DNA of 64,000 bases from Pseudomonas marginalis (lineage in GTDB: Bacteria > Pseudomonadota > Gammaproteobacteria > Pseudomonadales > Pseudomonadaceae), in contig NZ_FNSU01000003.1 in NCBI RefSeq assembly GCF_900105325.1, forward strand, positions 124,001 to 188,000, in the 5' to 3' direction. A program made the translations under genes and the position numbers. Below are positions 25,102-33,852 of the stretch, in pieces. Position 1 is the stretch's first letter; each line of letters opens with the position of its first letter. Below the pieces are notes generated by a model that did no database searches, was not told the DNA's origin, and saw nothing but the letters and a program-made list of their open reading frames with translations.

Positions 25102-26040
25102 ATGTCCTATCCAGAAAGCAAACTCACCGGCTTGACCGGTTTCGCCCTCGCGGCAAAAGTCACTGGCGGCTGGTCCGGTCCTGTGGTCAGTATCACCACC
25201 CTGGATCAACTCAAGGCCAATATTGGCGACACCACCCCACGGGTATTGGTGATCAACAGTAATATCTCGGCGTCGAGCCTGACCAAAGTCAACTTGGGCG
25301 CCAACAAGACCCTGATCGGTTCGTTCCAGAACCGCACGTTGGAGAATATTCACCTGCGTGCAACCGCGCAGTCGCAGAACATTATTCTGCAGAATATTAT
25401 CTTCAAGCATTCGGCGAGCATTAAGGCCAATGACGATATTCAGGTCTACCTGAACTACGGCAGCAAGTACTGGATTGACCATTGCTCGTTTGTCGGTCAC
25501 AGCTGGTCCACCACTGACGGCAGTGAAGATAAACTGCTGTATATCGGTGAAAAAGCCGATTATGCCACCATCAGCAACTGCTTCTTTGGCAGCCACAAGT
25601 ACGGGCTGATCTTCGGTCACCCAGCGGATGATAATAAGGCAGAGTTCAACGGTTATCCGCGCCTGACGTTGTGCCATAACCGCTTCGACAATATGGAAGT
25701 GCGCGCACCCGGCTTGATGCGCTATGGTTATTTCCATGTGTATAACAACTACATCAATAACTTCCACCTCGGTTTTACCCTGGCGCAGAACGCCAATATC
25801 CTGTCTGAAAGTAACTATTTTGGCGAGGGCAGCCAAAACAAAGGCATGTTGGATGACAAAGGCACCGGGACGTTCACGGATACAAACAGTGTGCCGCCGA
25901 TCACCAACCAGAAGTCGCCCAAAGCACAATGGACGGCCAGTTCCAACTACGCCTATACCTTGAAGACTGCGGCGCAAGCCAAGGACTTCACCCAGAAGAA
26001 TGCCGGTGCCCAGGCTGCGGCGCTGGTATTCGGTAGTTGA
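25102..26040 (+). CDS. pnl: Pectin lyase, polysaccharide lyase family 1
   Basis: A 312-residue right-handed beta-helix protein. The start MSYPESKLTGLTGFALAAKVTGG and the repeated N/I-rich turns (NIILQNIIF, ISNCFFGSHKYGLIFGHPADDN) match the pectin lyase of P. marginalis and Pectobacterium as I know it. The PL1 active-site arginine region is NMEVRAPGLMRYGYFHVYNNY. It cleaves methyl-esterified pectin by beta-elimination. No signal peptide is present, as in the known Pnl enzymes. The ATG at 25102 follows GAGGGA; a TTG 18 bp upstream is unlikely. The SOS-type promoter upstream agrees with the reported induction of this enzyme by mitomycin C in P. marginalis. Confidence 0.92.
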   Translation: MSYPESKLTGLTGFALAAKVTGGWSGPVVSITTLDQLKANIGDTTPRVLVINSNISASSLTKVNLGANKTLIGSFQNRTLENIHLRATAQSQNIILQNIIFKHSASIKANDDIQVYLNYGSKYWIDHCSFVGHSWSTTDGSEDKLLYIGEKADYATISNCFFGSHKYGLIFGHPADDNKAEFNGYPRLTLCHNRFDNMEVRAPGLMRYGYFHVYNNYINNFHLGFTLAQNANILSESNYFGEGSQNKGMLDDKGTGTFTDTNSVPPITNQKSPKAQWTASSNYAYTLKTAAQAKDFTQKNAGAQAAALVFGS

Positions 26041-26080
26041 TTAGCTAGCTTTCTACTGAGCTGTCATTTATTGCAAGTGC

Positions 26081-26113
26081 CACTGTATTTATATCAAGGA
26101 TATAAATACAGTG
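26081..26113. promoter_or_regulatory. Perfect 15-bp inverted repeat between pnl and lsc
   Basis: CACTGTATTTATATC (26081-26095) and its exact complement (26099-26113) flank AAG. It is AT-rich, so it makes a weak terminator, and it has no T tract. It lies 178 bp before the levansucrase start and is a strong candidate operator. Each half contains CTGTAT, as in LexA half sites, but the spacing is not that of a LexA box. Confidence 0.55.
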
Positions 26114-26291
26114 ATGGCCTTTGTCATATAAATAATTCTTCATGTTGCGATAAGCAAGTGCCCATGTTAAACCTTGGTGCGCACTTGCAGAGCCAACTAT
26201 CTCTTGCTCTTTCAGTCAGTATTAAGTTGCTGGCTGTTCGGTGCTATTTAATCTTCGCTTGTCACTTAAGCGTCAGCAAAAGGACATCATC

Positions 26292-27542
26292 ATGAAACAT
26301 GCGAATCACGCACCCACTCGCTGGACACGGGCCGATGCGCTGAAAGTTAATGAAAATGACCCGACGACGACACAGCCGTTAGTGAGTCCTGACTTTCCTG
26401 TCATGAGTGACACGGTCTTTATCTGGGACACCATGCCCTTGCGTGAACTCGATGGCACGGTGGTATCGGTGGATGGCTGGTCGGTGATCTTCACCCTGAC
26501 CGCCGACCGTCGCCCCCATGATCCACAATTCATCAATGCCGATGGCCGTTACGACATCAAGCGCGATTGGGAAGACCGTCATGGTCATGCGCGGATCTGC
26601 TACTGGTATTCGCGCACCGGCAAGGACTGGATCTTCGGCGGCCGTGTCATGGCCGAAGGGGTTTCGCCGACCACCCGTGAATGGGCGGGCACGCCGATTC
26701 TGTTGAATAACAACGGTGACATCGACCTGTACTACACCTGCGTCACGCCGGGTGCCACGATTGCCAAGGTCCGAGGCCAGGTCATTACGTCGGACACCGG
26801 TGTCACCCTCCAGGGCTTTGATCAGGTCAAGTCGTTGTTCGACGCCGACGGCACCTATTATCAAACCGAAGCGCAGAATGCGACCTGGAACTTTCGCGAT
26901 CCCAGCCCCTTTATCGATCCCGTCGATGGCAAGTTGTACATGGTGTTCGAAGGCAATGTCGCCGGTGAGCGCGGCACTCACGAAGTGGGCCCGAACGAGC
27001 TGGGCCTGGTGCCGCCGGGGCACGAGGACGTGGGCGGTGCCCGCTACCAGGTGGGCTGCATCGGCATCGCCGTGGCCAAGGACCTCAACGGTGACGAGTG
27101 GGAAATCCTGCCGCCACTGGTCACGGCCGTTGGCGTGAACGACCAGACCGAACGGCCGCACTATGTGTTCCAGGACAACAAGTACTACCTGTTCACCATC
27201 AGCCACAAGTTCACCTATGCCGATGGCGTGACGGGGCCGGATGGCGTCTATGGGTTTGTCAGCGATCATCTGTTCGGGCCCTATACGCCGATGAACGCGT
27301 CCGGGCTGGTCCTCGGCAATCCGCCGTCGCAGCCGTTCCAGACGTATTCCCACTGCGTGATGCCCAACGGCCTGGTGACGTCGTTTATCGACAGCGTGCC
27401 CACCACCGGCGATGACTATCGCATCGGCGGCACCGAGGCGCCGACGGTCAGGATCGTGTTGAAGGGCGATCGTTCGTTTGTGCAGGAGGCTTATGACTAT
27501 GGCTACATTCCGGCGATGCGGGATGTGGTGTTGAGCCAGTGA
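26292..27542 (+). CDS. lsc: Levansucrase, glycoside hydrolase family 68
   Basis: A 416-residue GH68 enzyme. The nucleophile Asp46 is in VFIWDTMPLRELDG. The transition-state Asp is in WNFRDPSPF (about residues 204-212) and the acid/base Glu is in DQTERPHYVF (about 287-296). It splits sucrose and polymerises fructose into levan outside the cell. Like the P. syringae enzymes it lacks a cleavable signal peptide. The ATG at 26292 with AAAGGA upstream is preferred over a TTG 51 bp earlier. It follows pnl in the same direction, 251 bp downstream, and ends at a strong hairpin (27579-27611). Both products attack or use plant material. Confidence 0.93.
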   Translation: MKHANHAPTRWTRADALKVNENDPTTTQPLVSPDFPVMSDTVFIWDTMPLRELDGTVVSVDGWSVIFTLTADRRPHDPQFINADGRYDIKRDWEDRHGHARICYWYSRTGKDWIFGGRVMAEGVSPTTREWAGTPILLNNNGDIDLYYTCVTPGATIAKVRGQVITSDTGVTLQGFDQVKSLFDADGTYYQTEAQNATWNFRDPSPFIDPVDGKLYMVFEGNVAGERGTHEVGPNELGLVPPGHEDVGGARYQVGCIGIAVAKDLNGDEWEILPPLVTAVGVNDQTERPHYVFQDNKYYLFTISHKFTYADGVTGPDGVYGFVSDHLFGPYTPMNASGLVLGNPPSQPFQTYSHCVMPNGLVTSFIDSVPTTGDDYRIGGTEAPTVRIVLKGDRSFVQEAYDYGYIPAMRDVVLSQ

Positions 27543-27578
27543 CCGCAGTGCAAAACCCAGCCTGAATTCATCAGGTAG

Positions 27579-27611
27579 GTGGGAGGGGGCTTGCCCCCTC
27601 CCACTTTTTTT
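27579..27611 (+). terminator. Terminator of lsc
   Basis: GTGGGAGGGGGC (27579-27590) pairs with GCCCCCTCCCAC (27593-27604) and is followed by seven T residues. The stem is also the most common Pseudomonas GGGAGGGGGCTTGCC repeat, used here as a terminator. Confidence 0.88.
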
Positions 27612-27753
27612 GACCGCATTTCAGCCTGCCTTCAAGGCTCAAGTCCTCGCCCACCTGGCCGATACAGGCACTAGCAGCACGAGTGATCCCGAGCTCGTAG
27701 GTGCACGCCTGGTCGTCGCTCAGGTCAACGAATAAAAATCAAAAGGGGTGGCC

Positions 27754-29739
27754 ATGACCATATTGCAGCGTGTGATCGGCGGGTTTGCGGTGTTGGTGCT
27801 GTTACTGCTAGTCATGGCGGGGATCAGTTATCAGAACACGCAATCCATCAGCAGTCGCTTGAACATTATCACCGGCGAGTCGGCACCCTTGAGCCGGGCC
27901 GCCAGTGAGCTATACGTGCACATCCTGCGCGCCAACCAGGCGTTGCTGGCCCTTCAGATCAGCACCGACCCCAAGCAGATCGAGGACGGCAAGCGACCGT
28001 TCACCGAGAGCATCGCCCAGTTCAATCAATTGCTCGACAGCACCGTTGCCTATACGGGCGAGCATGAGGCGCTGCGCGCGAACCTGGCGCAGCAGCGCCA
28101 ACAGGTAGCGGCCTACGCCGAACAGGCGCAGGCGCTGATGGCGTCCCACGTGCAACACGTGCAGCAATTGGCGCTGACGCGGCAACTGCAAGGCTACAGC
28201 AGTGCACAGGCGATACAACTGACCAGCTATCTGCGCGATTACATTGCCCATGCACGCAGTGTCGGCGAACCGCAACAGGTGGCCGCAGCGGAAAAGCTGC
28301 TGTTGGAGGTCAACAAATCCTACGATGGCTTCGCGGCTCATACCGTCACGCCGGCTATTGATAAATTACAGCGTGTGCTCAATCTCCAGGACGAAGTGAT
28401 CAGCACCCGGGCCCAGGCCCTGGCGGCGATTGACCCCAGGGTCGGGCGGATTGCCGGCGTCATGGTCAATCGCCTGCTGAGTGACCTGACCGCCCCTGAC
28501 GGCCTGTTCCAGGCTTATCAGGTGGAGGCAAAACTGGCCGCGCAGGTGCAGCAGCAACGCAGTGCGGTTGACGCGGCGCTGAAAGCCACCCTGGACAGGA
28601 TTGGCGAGTTCGGCAGCCAGTCCCTGGAGGTCGCCAACCAGGCCAGCCAGTCGGCCAATGCCACCATCGGCACCAGCCGCAGCTTGCTGTTGATCGCGTG
28701 TGTGCTGGCGGTGCTGGCGGCGGTGGCGATTGGTACCTGGGTCGCCTTCAGCCTGCGGCGTCCGCTGGCGGCGTTTCGCGAAGTCCTCAAGACGCTTACT
28801 GCGGGAGACATGCGGGTCAGTTTCGATGTCAGCCGTAAAGACGAGTTCGGTGAGTTGGGCGGTTACCTGAACGAACTGACCACGGCCCTGCGCAAAACCT
28901 TCCGTGAATTGATCGGCTCTGCCGATGCGCTGGCCGTTACCGCGGGCAGCAACGCCCTGAACAGCGAGCAGACCACCCGGGTGGTGGATGAACAGAAGGA
29001 CCGCTTGCAATCGGCGGCTTCGGCCATGACGCAGATGGAAAGCACGGTCGAAGAGGTGGCCCGGCGTGCGCAGGACACCCGCCAGGCCGTGGACGACACG
29101 AGTGAACTTACGCACAAGGTGCAGGCGCGTGTGGCCGAGACCATCGTCAACATCCGCCAGCAGGCCGACCAGGTGAACAAGGCCACGCAGGTGACCGATG
29201 AGTTGCAGAAGTACGGACAGAATATCGAGGGCATTGTTGTCGCCATTCGCACCATTGCGGAACAGACCAACCTGCTCGCCCTGAATGCGGCGATCGAAGC
29301 GGCCCGTGCCGGCGAGCAGGGACGCGGTTTTGCGGTGGTGGCCGATGAAGTGCGCTCCCTGGCCAGCCGTACCCAGACCTCGACCAGCGAAATCCAGGAC
29401 ATGATCGGGCTCATGCAGGAAAAGATTCACTCGGTGGTGCACGTGATGAACGAAAGCCAGGCGCAGTCCACCCAGTGCGTGTCCCTGGCCTCGGGCGCGG
29501 GTGACTTGCTGCTGTCGATGAGCGACTCGGTCGACAGTATCCGCGACATGAATATCCAGATCGCCGCCGCCACCGAGGAGCAGAGCGCCACGGTGCAGGA
29601 AACCAGTCGGATGGTCATCCAGATCAACGATTCGGCCCAGCAGACGGCAGACGGCGCCGAGCAGTCCGCCATCAGCAGCCACGAGCTGTCGGACATGGCC
29701 AAGGTGCAGCGCGAGCTGCTCCATCATTTCAGCGTTTGA
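27754..29739 (+). CDS. Methyl-accepting chemotaxis protein with long helical periplasmic domain
   Basis: A 661-residue chemoreceptor. TM1 spans about residues 6-26, TM2 about 309-331, with a helical ligand domain of about 280 residues between them, the size of bimodular four-helix (HBM-like) sensors. A HAMP region and the signalling tip IAEQTNLLALNAAIEAARAG follow. The ATG at 27754 has AAGGGG seven bases before it; a GTG six bases upstream is possible. The stop is only 17 bp before a sugar-type binding protein gene, which suggests that the bound sugar-protein complex is what the receptor senses. Confidence 0.9.
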   Translation: MTILQRVIGGFAVLVLLLLVMAGISYQNTQSISSRLNIITGESAPLSRAASELYVHILRANQALLALQISTDPKQIEDGKRPFTESIAQFNQLLDSTVAYTGEHEALRANLAQQRQQVAAYAEQAQALMASHVQHVQQLALTRQLQGYSSAQAIQLTSYLRDYIAHARSVGEPQQVAAAEKLLLEVNKSYDGFAAHTVTPAIDKLQRVLNLQDEVISTRAQALAAIDPRVGRIAGVMVNRLLSDLTAPDGLFQAYQVEAKLAAQVQQQRSAVDAALKATLDRIGEFGSQSLEVANQASQSANATIGTSRSLLLIACVLAVLAAVAIGTWVAFSLRRPLAAFREVLKTLTAGDMRVSFDVSRKDEFGELGGYLNELTTALRKTFRELIGSADALAVTAGSNALNSEQTTRVVDEQKDRLQSAASAMTQMESTVEEVARRAQDTRQAVDDTSELTHKVQARVAETIVNIRQQADQVNKATQVTDELQKYGQNIEGIVVAIRTIAEQTNLLALNAAIEAARAGEQGRGFAVVADEVRSLASRTQTSTSEIQDMIGLMQEKIHSVVHVMNESQAQSTQCVSLASGAGDLLLSMSDSVDSIRDMNIQIAAATEEQSATVQETSRMVIQINDSAQQTADGAEQSAISSHELSDMAKVQRELLHHFSV

Positions 29740-29756
29740 GCTGCGGGAGTCAGAAC

Positions 29757-30677
29757 ATGAAAGCATGGTTAATCCTCGCCTTGGGGGCGACGCTGTTCAT
29801 TCCGGGCCCAGCCCAGGCCGCCACGCCCTTGCTGGGTGTAGGCATGGCAAAGTACGACGATAACTTCCAGACCCTGCTGCGCAACGGGGTGCAGCAACAG
29901 GCCAGCGTCATGAACGCAGACATCTTTATGGAGAACGGGCAGGACAGCGTCGATTTGCAGATGCGCCAATTCCGCAACCTGGTCAATTCCAAGGTGGATG
30001 CGATCATCGTCGCGATGGTCGACGGCAAAAGTGCGGCGCAGATGATGCAGCTGGCCTCGGATGCAAAGATCCCGCTGGTGTTCGTCAACCGCAACCCGAA
30101 CCCGCAAAAGTGGCCGGCGCAGACCGCGTTTGTCGGCTCCAACGAGCTGGAGTCGGGTACTTTGCAGATGGAAGAGCTGGCGCGCCGCGCCGGTTACAAG
30201 GGCAACGTGGTGATTCTGGTGGGCGACCCCGCCAACGCGTCCTCCTTGATGCGCACCGAGGACGTGGAAAAAGTCGTCGCCAAATACCCCGATATGAAAG
30301 TCGTACAGAAAAAAGTCGGTAACTGGGAGCGTAGCCAGGCCGCCACGATTGTCATTGACTGGGTCAAGCAGGGCGTCGATTTTTCGATCATCGCGGCCAA
30401 TAACGATGAAATGGCGATCGGCGCGATCATGGGCCTGGAAAAGGCCGGCAAGCAGGCCAAGGACTACTGGGTCGGCGGCATCGACGGCACACCGGACGGC
30501 TTGAAATTGATGGCTGAGGGCAAGATGGCGGTCAGCGTGTTCCAGGATGCCGCCGGCCAGGCCGGCGGCGCAGTGGACACCGCACTGCGCCTGGTACGCG
30601 GCGAGGTGCTGGAGTCGGCGGTGGTCTGGGTGCCGTTCAAGTTGATTACGCCTGAGAATCGCCAGGCGTTTGAATAG
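29757..30677 (+). CDS. Periplasmic sugar-binding protein (ribose/galactose type) linked to the chemoreceptor
   Basis: A 306-residue LacI-like periplasmic binding protein. The signal peptide MKAWLILALGATLFIPGPAQAA is cleaved near residue 21. LLGVGMAKYDDNFQTLLRNGVQQQA and DAIIVAMVDGKSAAQMMQLASDAKIPLVFVNRNP match ribose/autoinducer-2 type proteins, and the lobe-closing region WVGGIDGTPDGLKLMAEGKM is present. The ATG at 29757 with GGGAG is preferred. There is no ABC permease or ATPase gene nearby. Its only partner is the receptor gene just upstream, so a role in taxis rather than uptake is likely. Confidence 0.88.
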   Translation: MKAWLILALGATLFIPGPAQAATPLLGVGMAKYDDNFQTLLRNGVQQQASVMNADIFMENGQDSVDLQMRQFRNLVNSKVDAIIVAMVDGKSAAQMMQLASDAKIPLVFVNRNPNPQKWPAQTAFVGSNELESGTLQMEELARRAGYKGNVVILVGDPANASSLMRTEDVEKVVAKYPDMKVVQKKVGNWERSQAATIVIDWVKQGVDFSIIAANNDEMAIGAIMGLEKAGKQAKDYWVGGIDGTPDGLKLMAEGKMAVSVFQDAAGQAGGAVDTALRLVRGEVLESAVVWVPFKLITPENRQAFE

Positions 30678-30720
30678 CACTGAGCACCTCGATCCAACCT
30701 TGGAATGCAGTCAAATGTGC

Positions 30721-32169
30721 TCAGGCAGGGGTATTGGTGAGCTTGGCATGGTACTGACCGATCATGCGAACCACCCGCCTGGCAATCAGAACACCCACCA
30801 CAGGCGCGAGTGCAAACACCCCAAACAGCCACACCGCAGCGCTTGCGGTGCCTTCGACACCGCCGGGTTCAGTGAGGCCGGCGACGTTCGCGACCATGCC
30901 CGCCAGTGCCGCGCCAAACGCGGTAGCGAACAGCTGCACGGTGGTAATCGACGCGCTGGCAAGCTCCTGCTCACCGGCCGGCGCCACCTGGAACACCCGG
31001 GTCAGCAAGTGCGGCCAAGCCAGCCCCACGCCCAACCCAATCAGGATAAGCGCCAGGCAGATCGGTGTGAGCGTCTGCCCGCTGCCGTTGCTTTCGACGG
31101 GCATCAAGATGGCCAGCGCCACCATGCCCACCACGCCCAGGATCGGCCCGGCCAGGATCGCCCGTCGAATGTTGCTGCCCGTCACACCCGCGCTGGCGAT
31201 TGACCCCAGCGTCCAGCCAGCCGCCATCAATGCCGCCAGATAACCGGCCACCAGCGGCGACTGGTGGTGCAGGACTTGAAGAAACAGCGGCACGAAGATT
31301 TCGCCACTGGTCACGGCCACCGCCAGCAATGACATCGTCGCGTACAGCGCGCCGAGCGCAGTGGTGATCCGAAACGCTCCGGCGGGCAACAGTCGATGGC
31401 GGGCGCGGCTTTCCGTGACGATCAGCAGCGCGGTAAACACCGCCGCCACGGCCAGCCCCAGCAGGTTCAGGGGCAGGGTGGACGAGACACTGCCGGCCGA
31501 CACCGCCAGTACCGCCGCCGTCAGCAGCACCAGTTGGGCGAGTGGCAACGGGGTCGGCGCAGCGCTCTCGGTGCTGCGCCTGGGCAGAACCGCCGCCGCC
31601 AGCACCGCGAATAACCCGGCCACCGGAATCAACGACCAGAACGCCGCGCGCCATATGCCCAGCTCGGCAAACACTCCGCCCACCGCTGGCCCGACCAGCG
31701 TCGCCACGCCCCACATCCCCGACACCAACGCCATCGCGCGCGGCCACAGGCTTTCATCGAACACCAACCGAATCATCGCGTAGGACAGCGCGAACAAGAA
31801 CCCACCACCCAGTCCCTGCACCAACCGCCCCACGAGCATCACCGGCATGGACGGCGCAAACGCACAGGCCAAGGCCCCGCCGGCGAACACCAGGCTGGCG
31901 ACCAGGTACGCCGCACGCGGCCCGAGGCTGCCAAGCAGGCGCGCCGACAATGCCGAGCCGAGGATCGAGGCGGCGACAAATAACGTGGTGTTCCATGCGT
32001 AGTAGTCGATGCCGCCGATGTCCTGGACCACTGACGGCAGAATCGTGGTGGCGATGTACACGTTGATCGCATGCAGCACCACGCCGCCTGCCAGTGCGAG
32101 CGAACGTACGCCGTTGGCACCGGACAACAGCGCGGCCCAGTTGGAGGGGGAGGGTTGAGGTGTGTCCAT
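30721..32169 (-). CDS. MFS drug-efflux transporter (DHA2-like), SoxR-controlled
   Basis: A 482-residue membrane carrier with 12 to 14 helices. GRLVQGLGGGFLFALSYAMIR (motif C-like) and the LGSLGPRAAYL loop fit drug:H+ antiporters. It is divergent from soxR, and its promoter has a 19-bp spacer centred on a SoxR box (32220-32250). This fits Pseudomonas SoxR, which mainly controls efflux of redox-active compounds such as phenazines. The substrate is inferred from that regulation. Confidence 0.86.
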   Translation of the reverse strand: MDTPQPSPSNWAALLSGANGVRSLALAGGVVLHAINVYIATTILPSVVQDIGGIDYYAWNTTLFVAASILGSALSARLLGSLGPRAAYLVASLVFAGGALACAFAPSMPVMLVGRLVQGLGGGFLFALSYAMIRLVFDESLWPRAMALVSGMWGVATLVGPAVGGVFAELGIWRAAFWSLIPVAGLFAVLAAAVLPRRSTESAAPTPLPLAQLVLLTAAVLAVSAGSVSSTLPLNLLGLAVAAVFTALLIVTESRARHRLLPAGAFRITTALGALYATMSLLAVAVTSGEIFVPLFLQVLHHQSPLVAGYLAALMAAGWTLGSIASAGVTGSNIRRAILAGPILGVVGMVALAILMPVESNGSGQTLTPICLALILIGLGVGLAWPHLLTRVFQVAPAGEQELASASITTVQLFATAFGAALAGMVANVAGLTEPGGVEGTASAAVWLFGVFALAPVVGVLIARRVVRMIGQYHAKLTNTPA

Positions 32170-32219
32170 GCAGGCTCCGATTCAAAGGACTGAAGGCTTG
32201 CCAAGGCAAGCCGACACCC

Positions 32220-32250
32220 TTTATAAAACCTCATGTTTAGATGAGGTCAA
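32220..32250 (-). promoter_or_regulatory. SoxR box inside an elongated-spacer promoter for the MFS pump
   Basis: CCTCATGTTTAGATGAGG (32229-32246) matches the known SoxR box layout CCTCA-N8-TGAGG. On the minus strand a -35 TTGACC (32250-32245) and a -10 TATAAA (32225-32220) are 19 bp apart, the over-long spacing used by MerR-family activators. The promoter drives the MFS gene. Confidence 0.85.
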
Positions 32251-32257
32251 GAGCTGG

Positions 32258-32710
32258 ATGGAAGCGAAAATCGATGTGCGCATCCCCCTCGGCGTGGGCG
32301 AATTGGCCCGCCGCAGCGGCGTGACCGTGGCCACGGTGCATTTCTACGAAGCCAAGGGGTTGATTCACGCACAACGCAGCGCGGGCAATCAGCGTCGTTA
32401 TCAGCGTGATGTACTGCGCCGAATTGCGGTGATCAAGGTCGCGCAGCGCGCGGGCATTCCGTTGGCGACTATCAAGGACGCGTTGGACGAACTGCCTTCA
32501 GGACGGCCATTGACGGCCAAGGACTGGACCCAACTCTCCACACGCTGGCGCGACCTGTTGAGTGAGCGTATCAACAGCCTCACTCAACTGCGCGACCAAC
32601 TCGATGGCTGTATCGGCTGTGGATGCCTGTCCCTGGATGATTGCCCGTTGCGCAATCCGGGGGATCAGTTGGGGCGGCTGGGGGATGGGGCCGTGTTGCT
32701 CGGGAAGTGA
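32258..32710 (+). CDS. soxR: Redox-sensing activator SoxR
   Basis: A 150-residue MerR-family protein. The N-terminal helix-turn-helix is GVGELARRSGVTVATVHFYEAKGLI, followed by a dimerisation helix and the [2Fe-2S] ligands CIGCGCLSLDDC (C-x2-C-x-C-x5-C, about residues 115-126). The ATG at 32258 gives normal SoxR length; an upstream frame start would run through the SoxR box. Oxidation of the cluster activates the divergent pump promoter. The start lies only 11 bp from the box, so soxR is probably autoregulated. Confidence 0.93.
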   Translation: MEAKIDVRIPLGVGELARRSGVTVATVHFYEAKGLIHAQRSAGNQRRYQRDVLRRIAVIKVAQRAGIPLATIKDALDELPSGRPLTAKDWTQLSTRWRDLLSERINSLTQLRDQLDGCIGCGCLSLDDCPLRNPGDQLGRLGDGAVLLGK

Positions 32711-32715
32711 GGCAG

Positions 32716-33852
32716 TCAGCGCCGACCCGTGCGCGTACTCACATCCACCCACACCGCCAACACCAGGATGCTGCCCTTCACAATCATCTGCCAGTAACTG
32801 TCCACGTCCAGCATCGACATGCCGTTATCCAGGCTGGTAATCACCAATGCCCCGAGCAAAGCGCCATACACCGTGCCCGAGCCGCCGCGCATCGACGTAC
32901 CCCCAATAAAGCACGCAGCGATGGCATCCAACTCGCCCATATTGCCCGCTGACGGTGAGCCCGCCGCGAGACGCGCAGTATTGACCAGGCCGGCGAGGGC
33001 GCACATCACGCCCATGATGCCGAAGATCCACAGTTTCACCGCCTGCACGTTGATGCCTGACAGGCGCGTGGCTTCCATGTTGCTGCCCACCGCGTAGACG
33101 CGGCGGCCGAACACGGTCTGGCTGGTGACGTAGCTGAACACGCCGAGCAGCACCAGCAACAGCAGCACCGGTACGGGGATGCCGTCGTAGCTGTTGAGGG
33201 TGGTGACAAACCCGGCGAGCACCGCGCCGATCACCCCCACGCGCAGCACATCGCGCATCAGGGCGTGCGGTGCCAAGCCATGCAGCGCGCGGTTGCGCCG
33301 TTGTCTCCAGGTCAAAAACAGAGTCAGGGCAAACAGCAAGACCCCAAGGCCAACCCCCACCGAATGCGGCAAATACCCCTGGCCTACATACACCAGCGAC
33401 GGCGACACCGGCGCGATGGTGGTGCCGCCGGTGATCCCCAGCAGGATCCCGCGAAACGCCAGCATGCCGCCGAGGCCAACGATAAACGACGGAATGCGCA
33501 GGTAAGCGGTCATGTAGCCGTTGGCCAAACCGATCATCAAGCCGCACAACGCCACCAGGCTGAGGTTGGCCAGCAGCGGAATGTGATAGACCACATCCAG
33601 GATCGCTGCGAGCCCGCCCAACAGTCCCAGCAACGAACCCACCGACAAATCGATCTCACCGCTGATGATCACCAGCACCATGCCGCACGCCAGGATGCCG
33701 GTGATCGACATCTGCCGCAGCAGGTTGGACAGGTTGCGCGGGGTGAGGAAACCGCCCTCGGTCTGCCAGCTGAAAAACAGCCAGATAAACGCCACGGCGA
33801 TCACCAGTGCGAGCATTTTGTAGCGAGTGAACAGCTGTTTGACCTGATTCAT
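32716..33852 (-). CDS. xylH: D-xylose ABC transporter permease
   Basis: A 378-residue permease with about ten helices of the ribose/xylose (BPD_transp_2) family. Motifs include GEIDLSVGSLLGLLGG, RIPSFIVGLGGMLAFRGILLGITGGTTIAP and GNMGELDAIAACFIGGTSMRGGSGTVYGALLGA. It is the last gene of xylA-xylF-xylG-xylH and starts directly after the xylG stop with no gap. It forms the membrane channel for xylose taken from XylF. Confidence 0.92.
   Translation of the reverse strand: MNQVKQLFTRYKMLALVIAVAFIWLFFSWQTEGGFLTPRNLSNLLRQMSITGILACGMVLVIISGEIDLSVGSLLGLLGGLAAILDVVYHIPLLANLSLVALCGLMIGLANGYMTAYLRIPSFIVGLGGMLAFRGILLGITGGTTIAPVSPSLVYVGQGYLPHSVGVGLGVLLFALTLFLTWRQRRNRALHGLAPHALMRDVLRVGVIGAVLAGFVTTLNSYDGIPVPVLLLLVLLGVFSYVTSQTVFGRRVYAVGSNMEATRLSGINVQAVKLWIFGIMGVMCALAGLVNTARLAAGSPSAGNMGELDAIAACFIGGTSMRGGSGTVYGALLGALVITSLDNGMSMLDVDSYWQMIVKGSILVLAVWVDVSTRTGRR

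Noticed and set aside
26081..26113. LexA box before levansucrase
   Set aside because: CTG and CAG are 23 bases apart instead of 10, so it is not a LexA site despite the CTGTAT halves.
24962..27542. Prophage-borne virulence island for pnl-lsc
   Set aside because: No phage structural or integrase genes are nearby; only an IS481 element and repeats are present.
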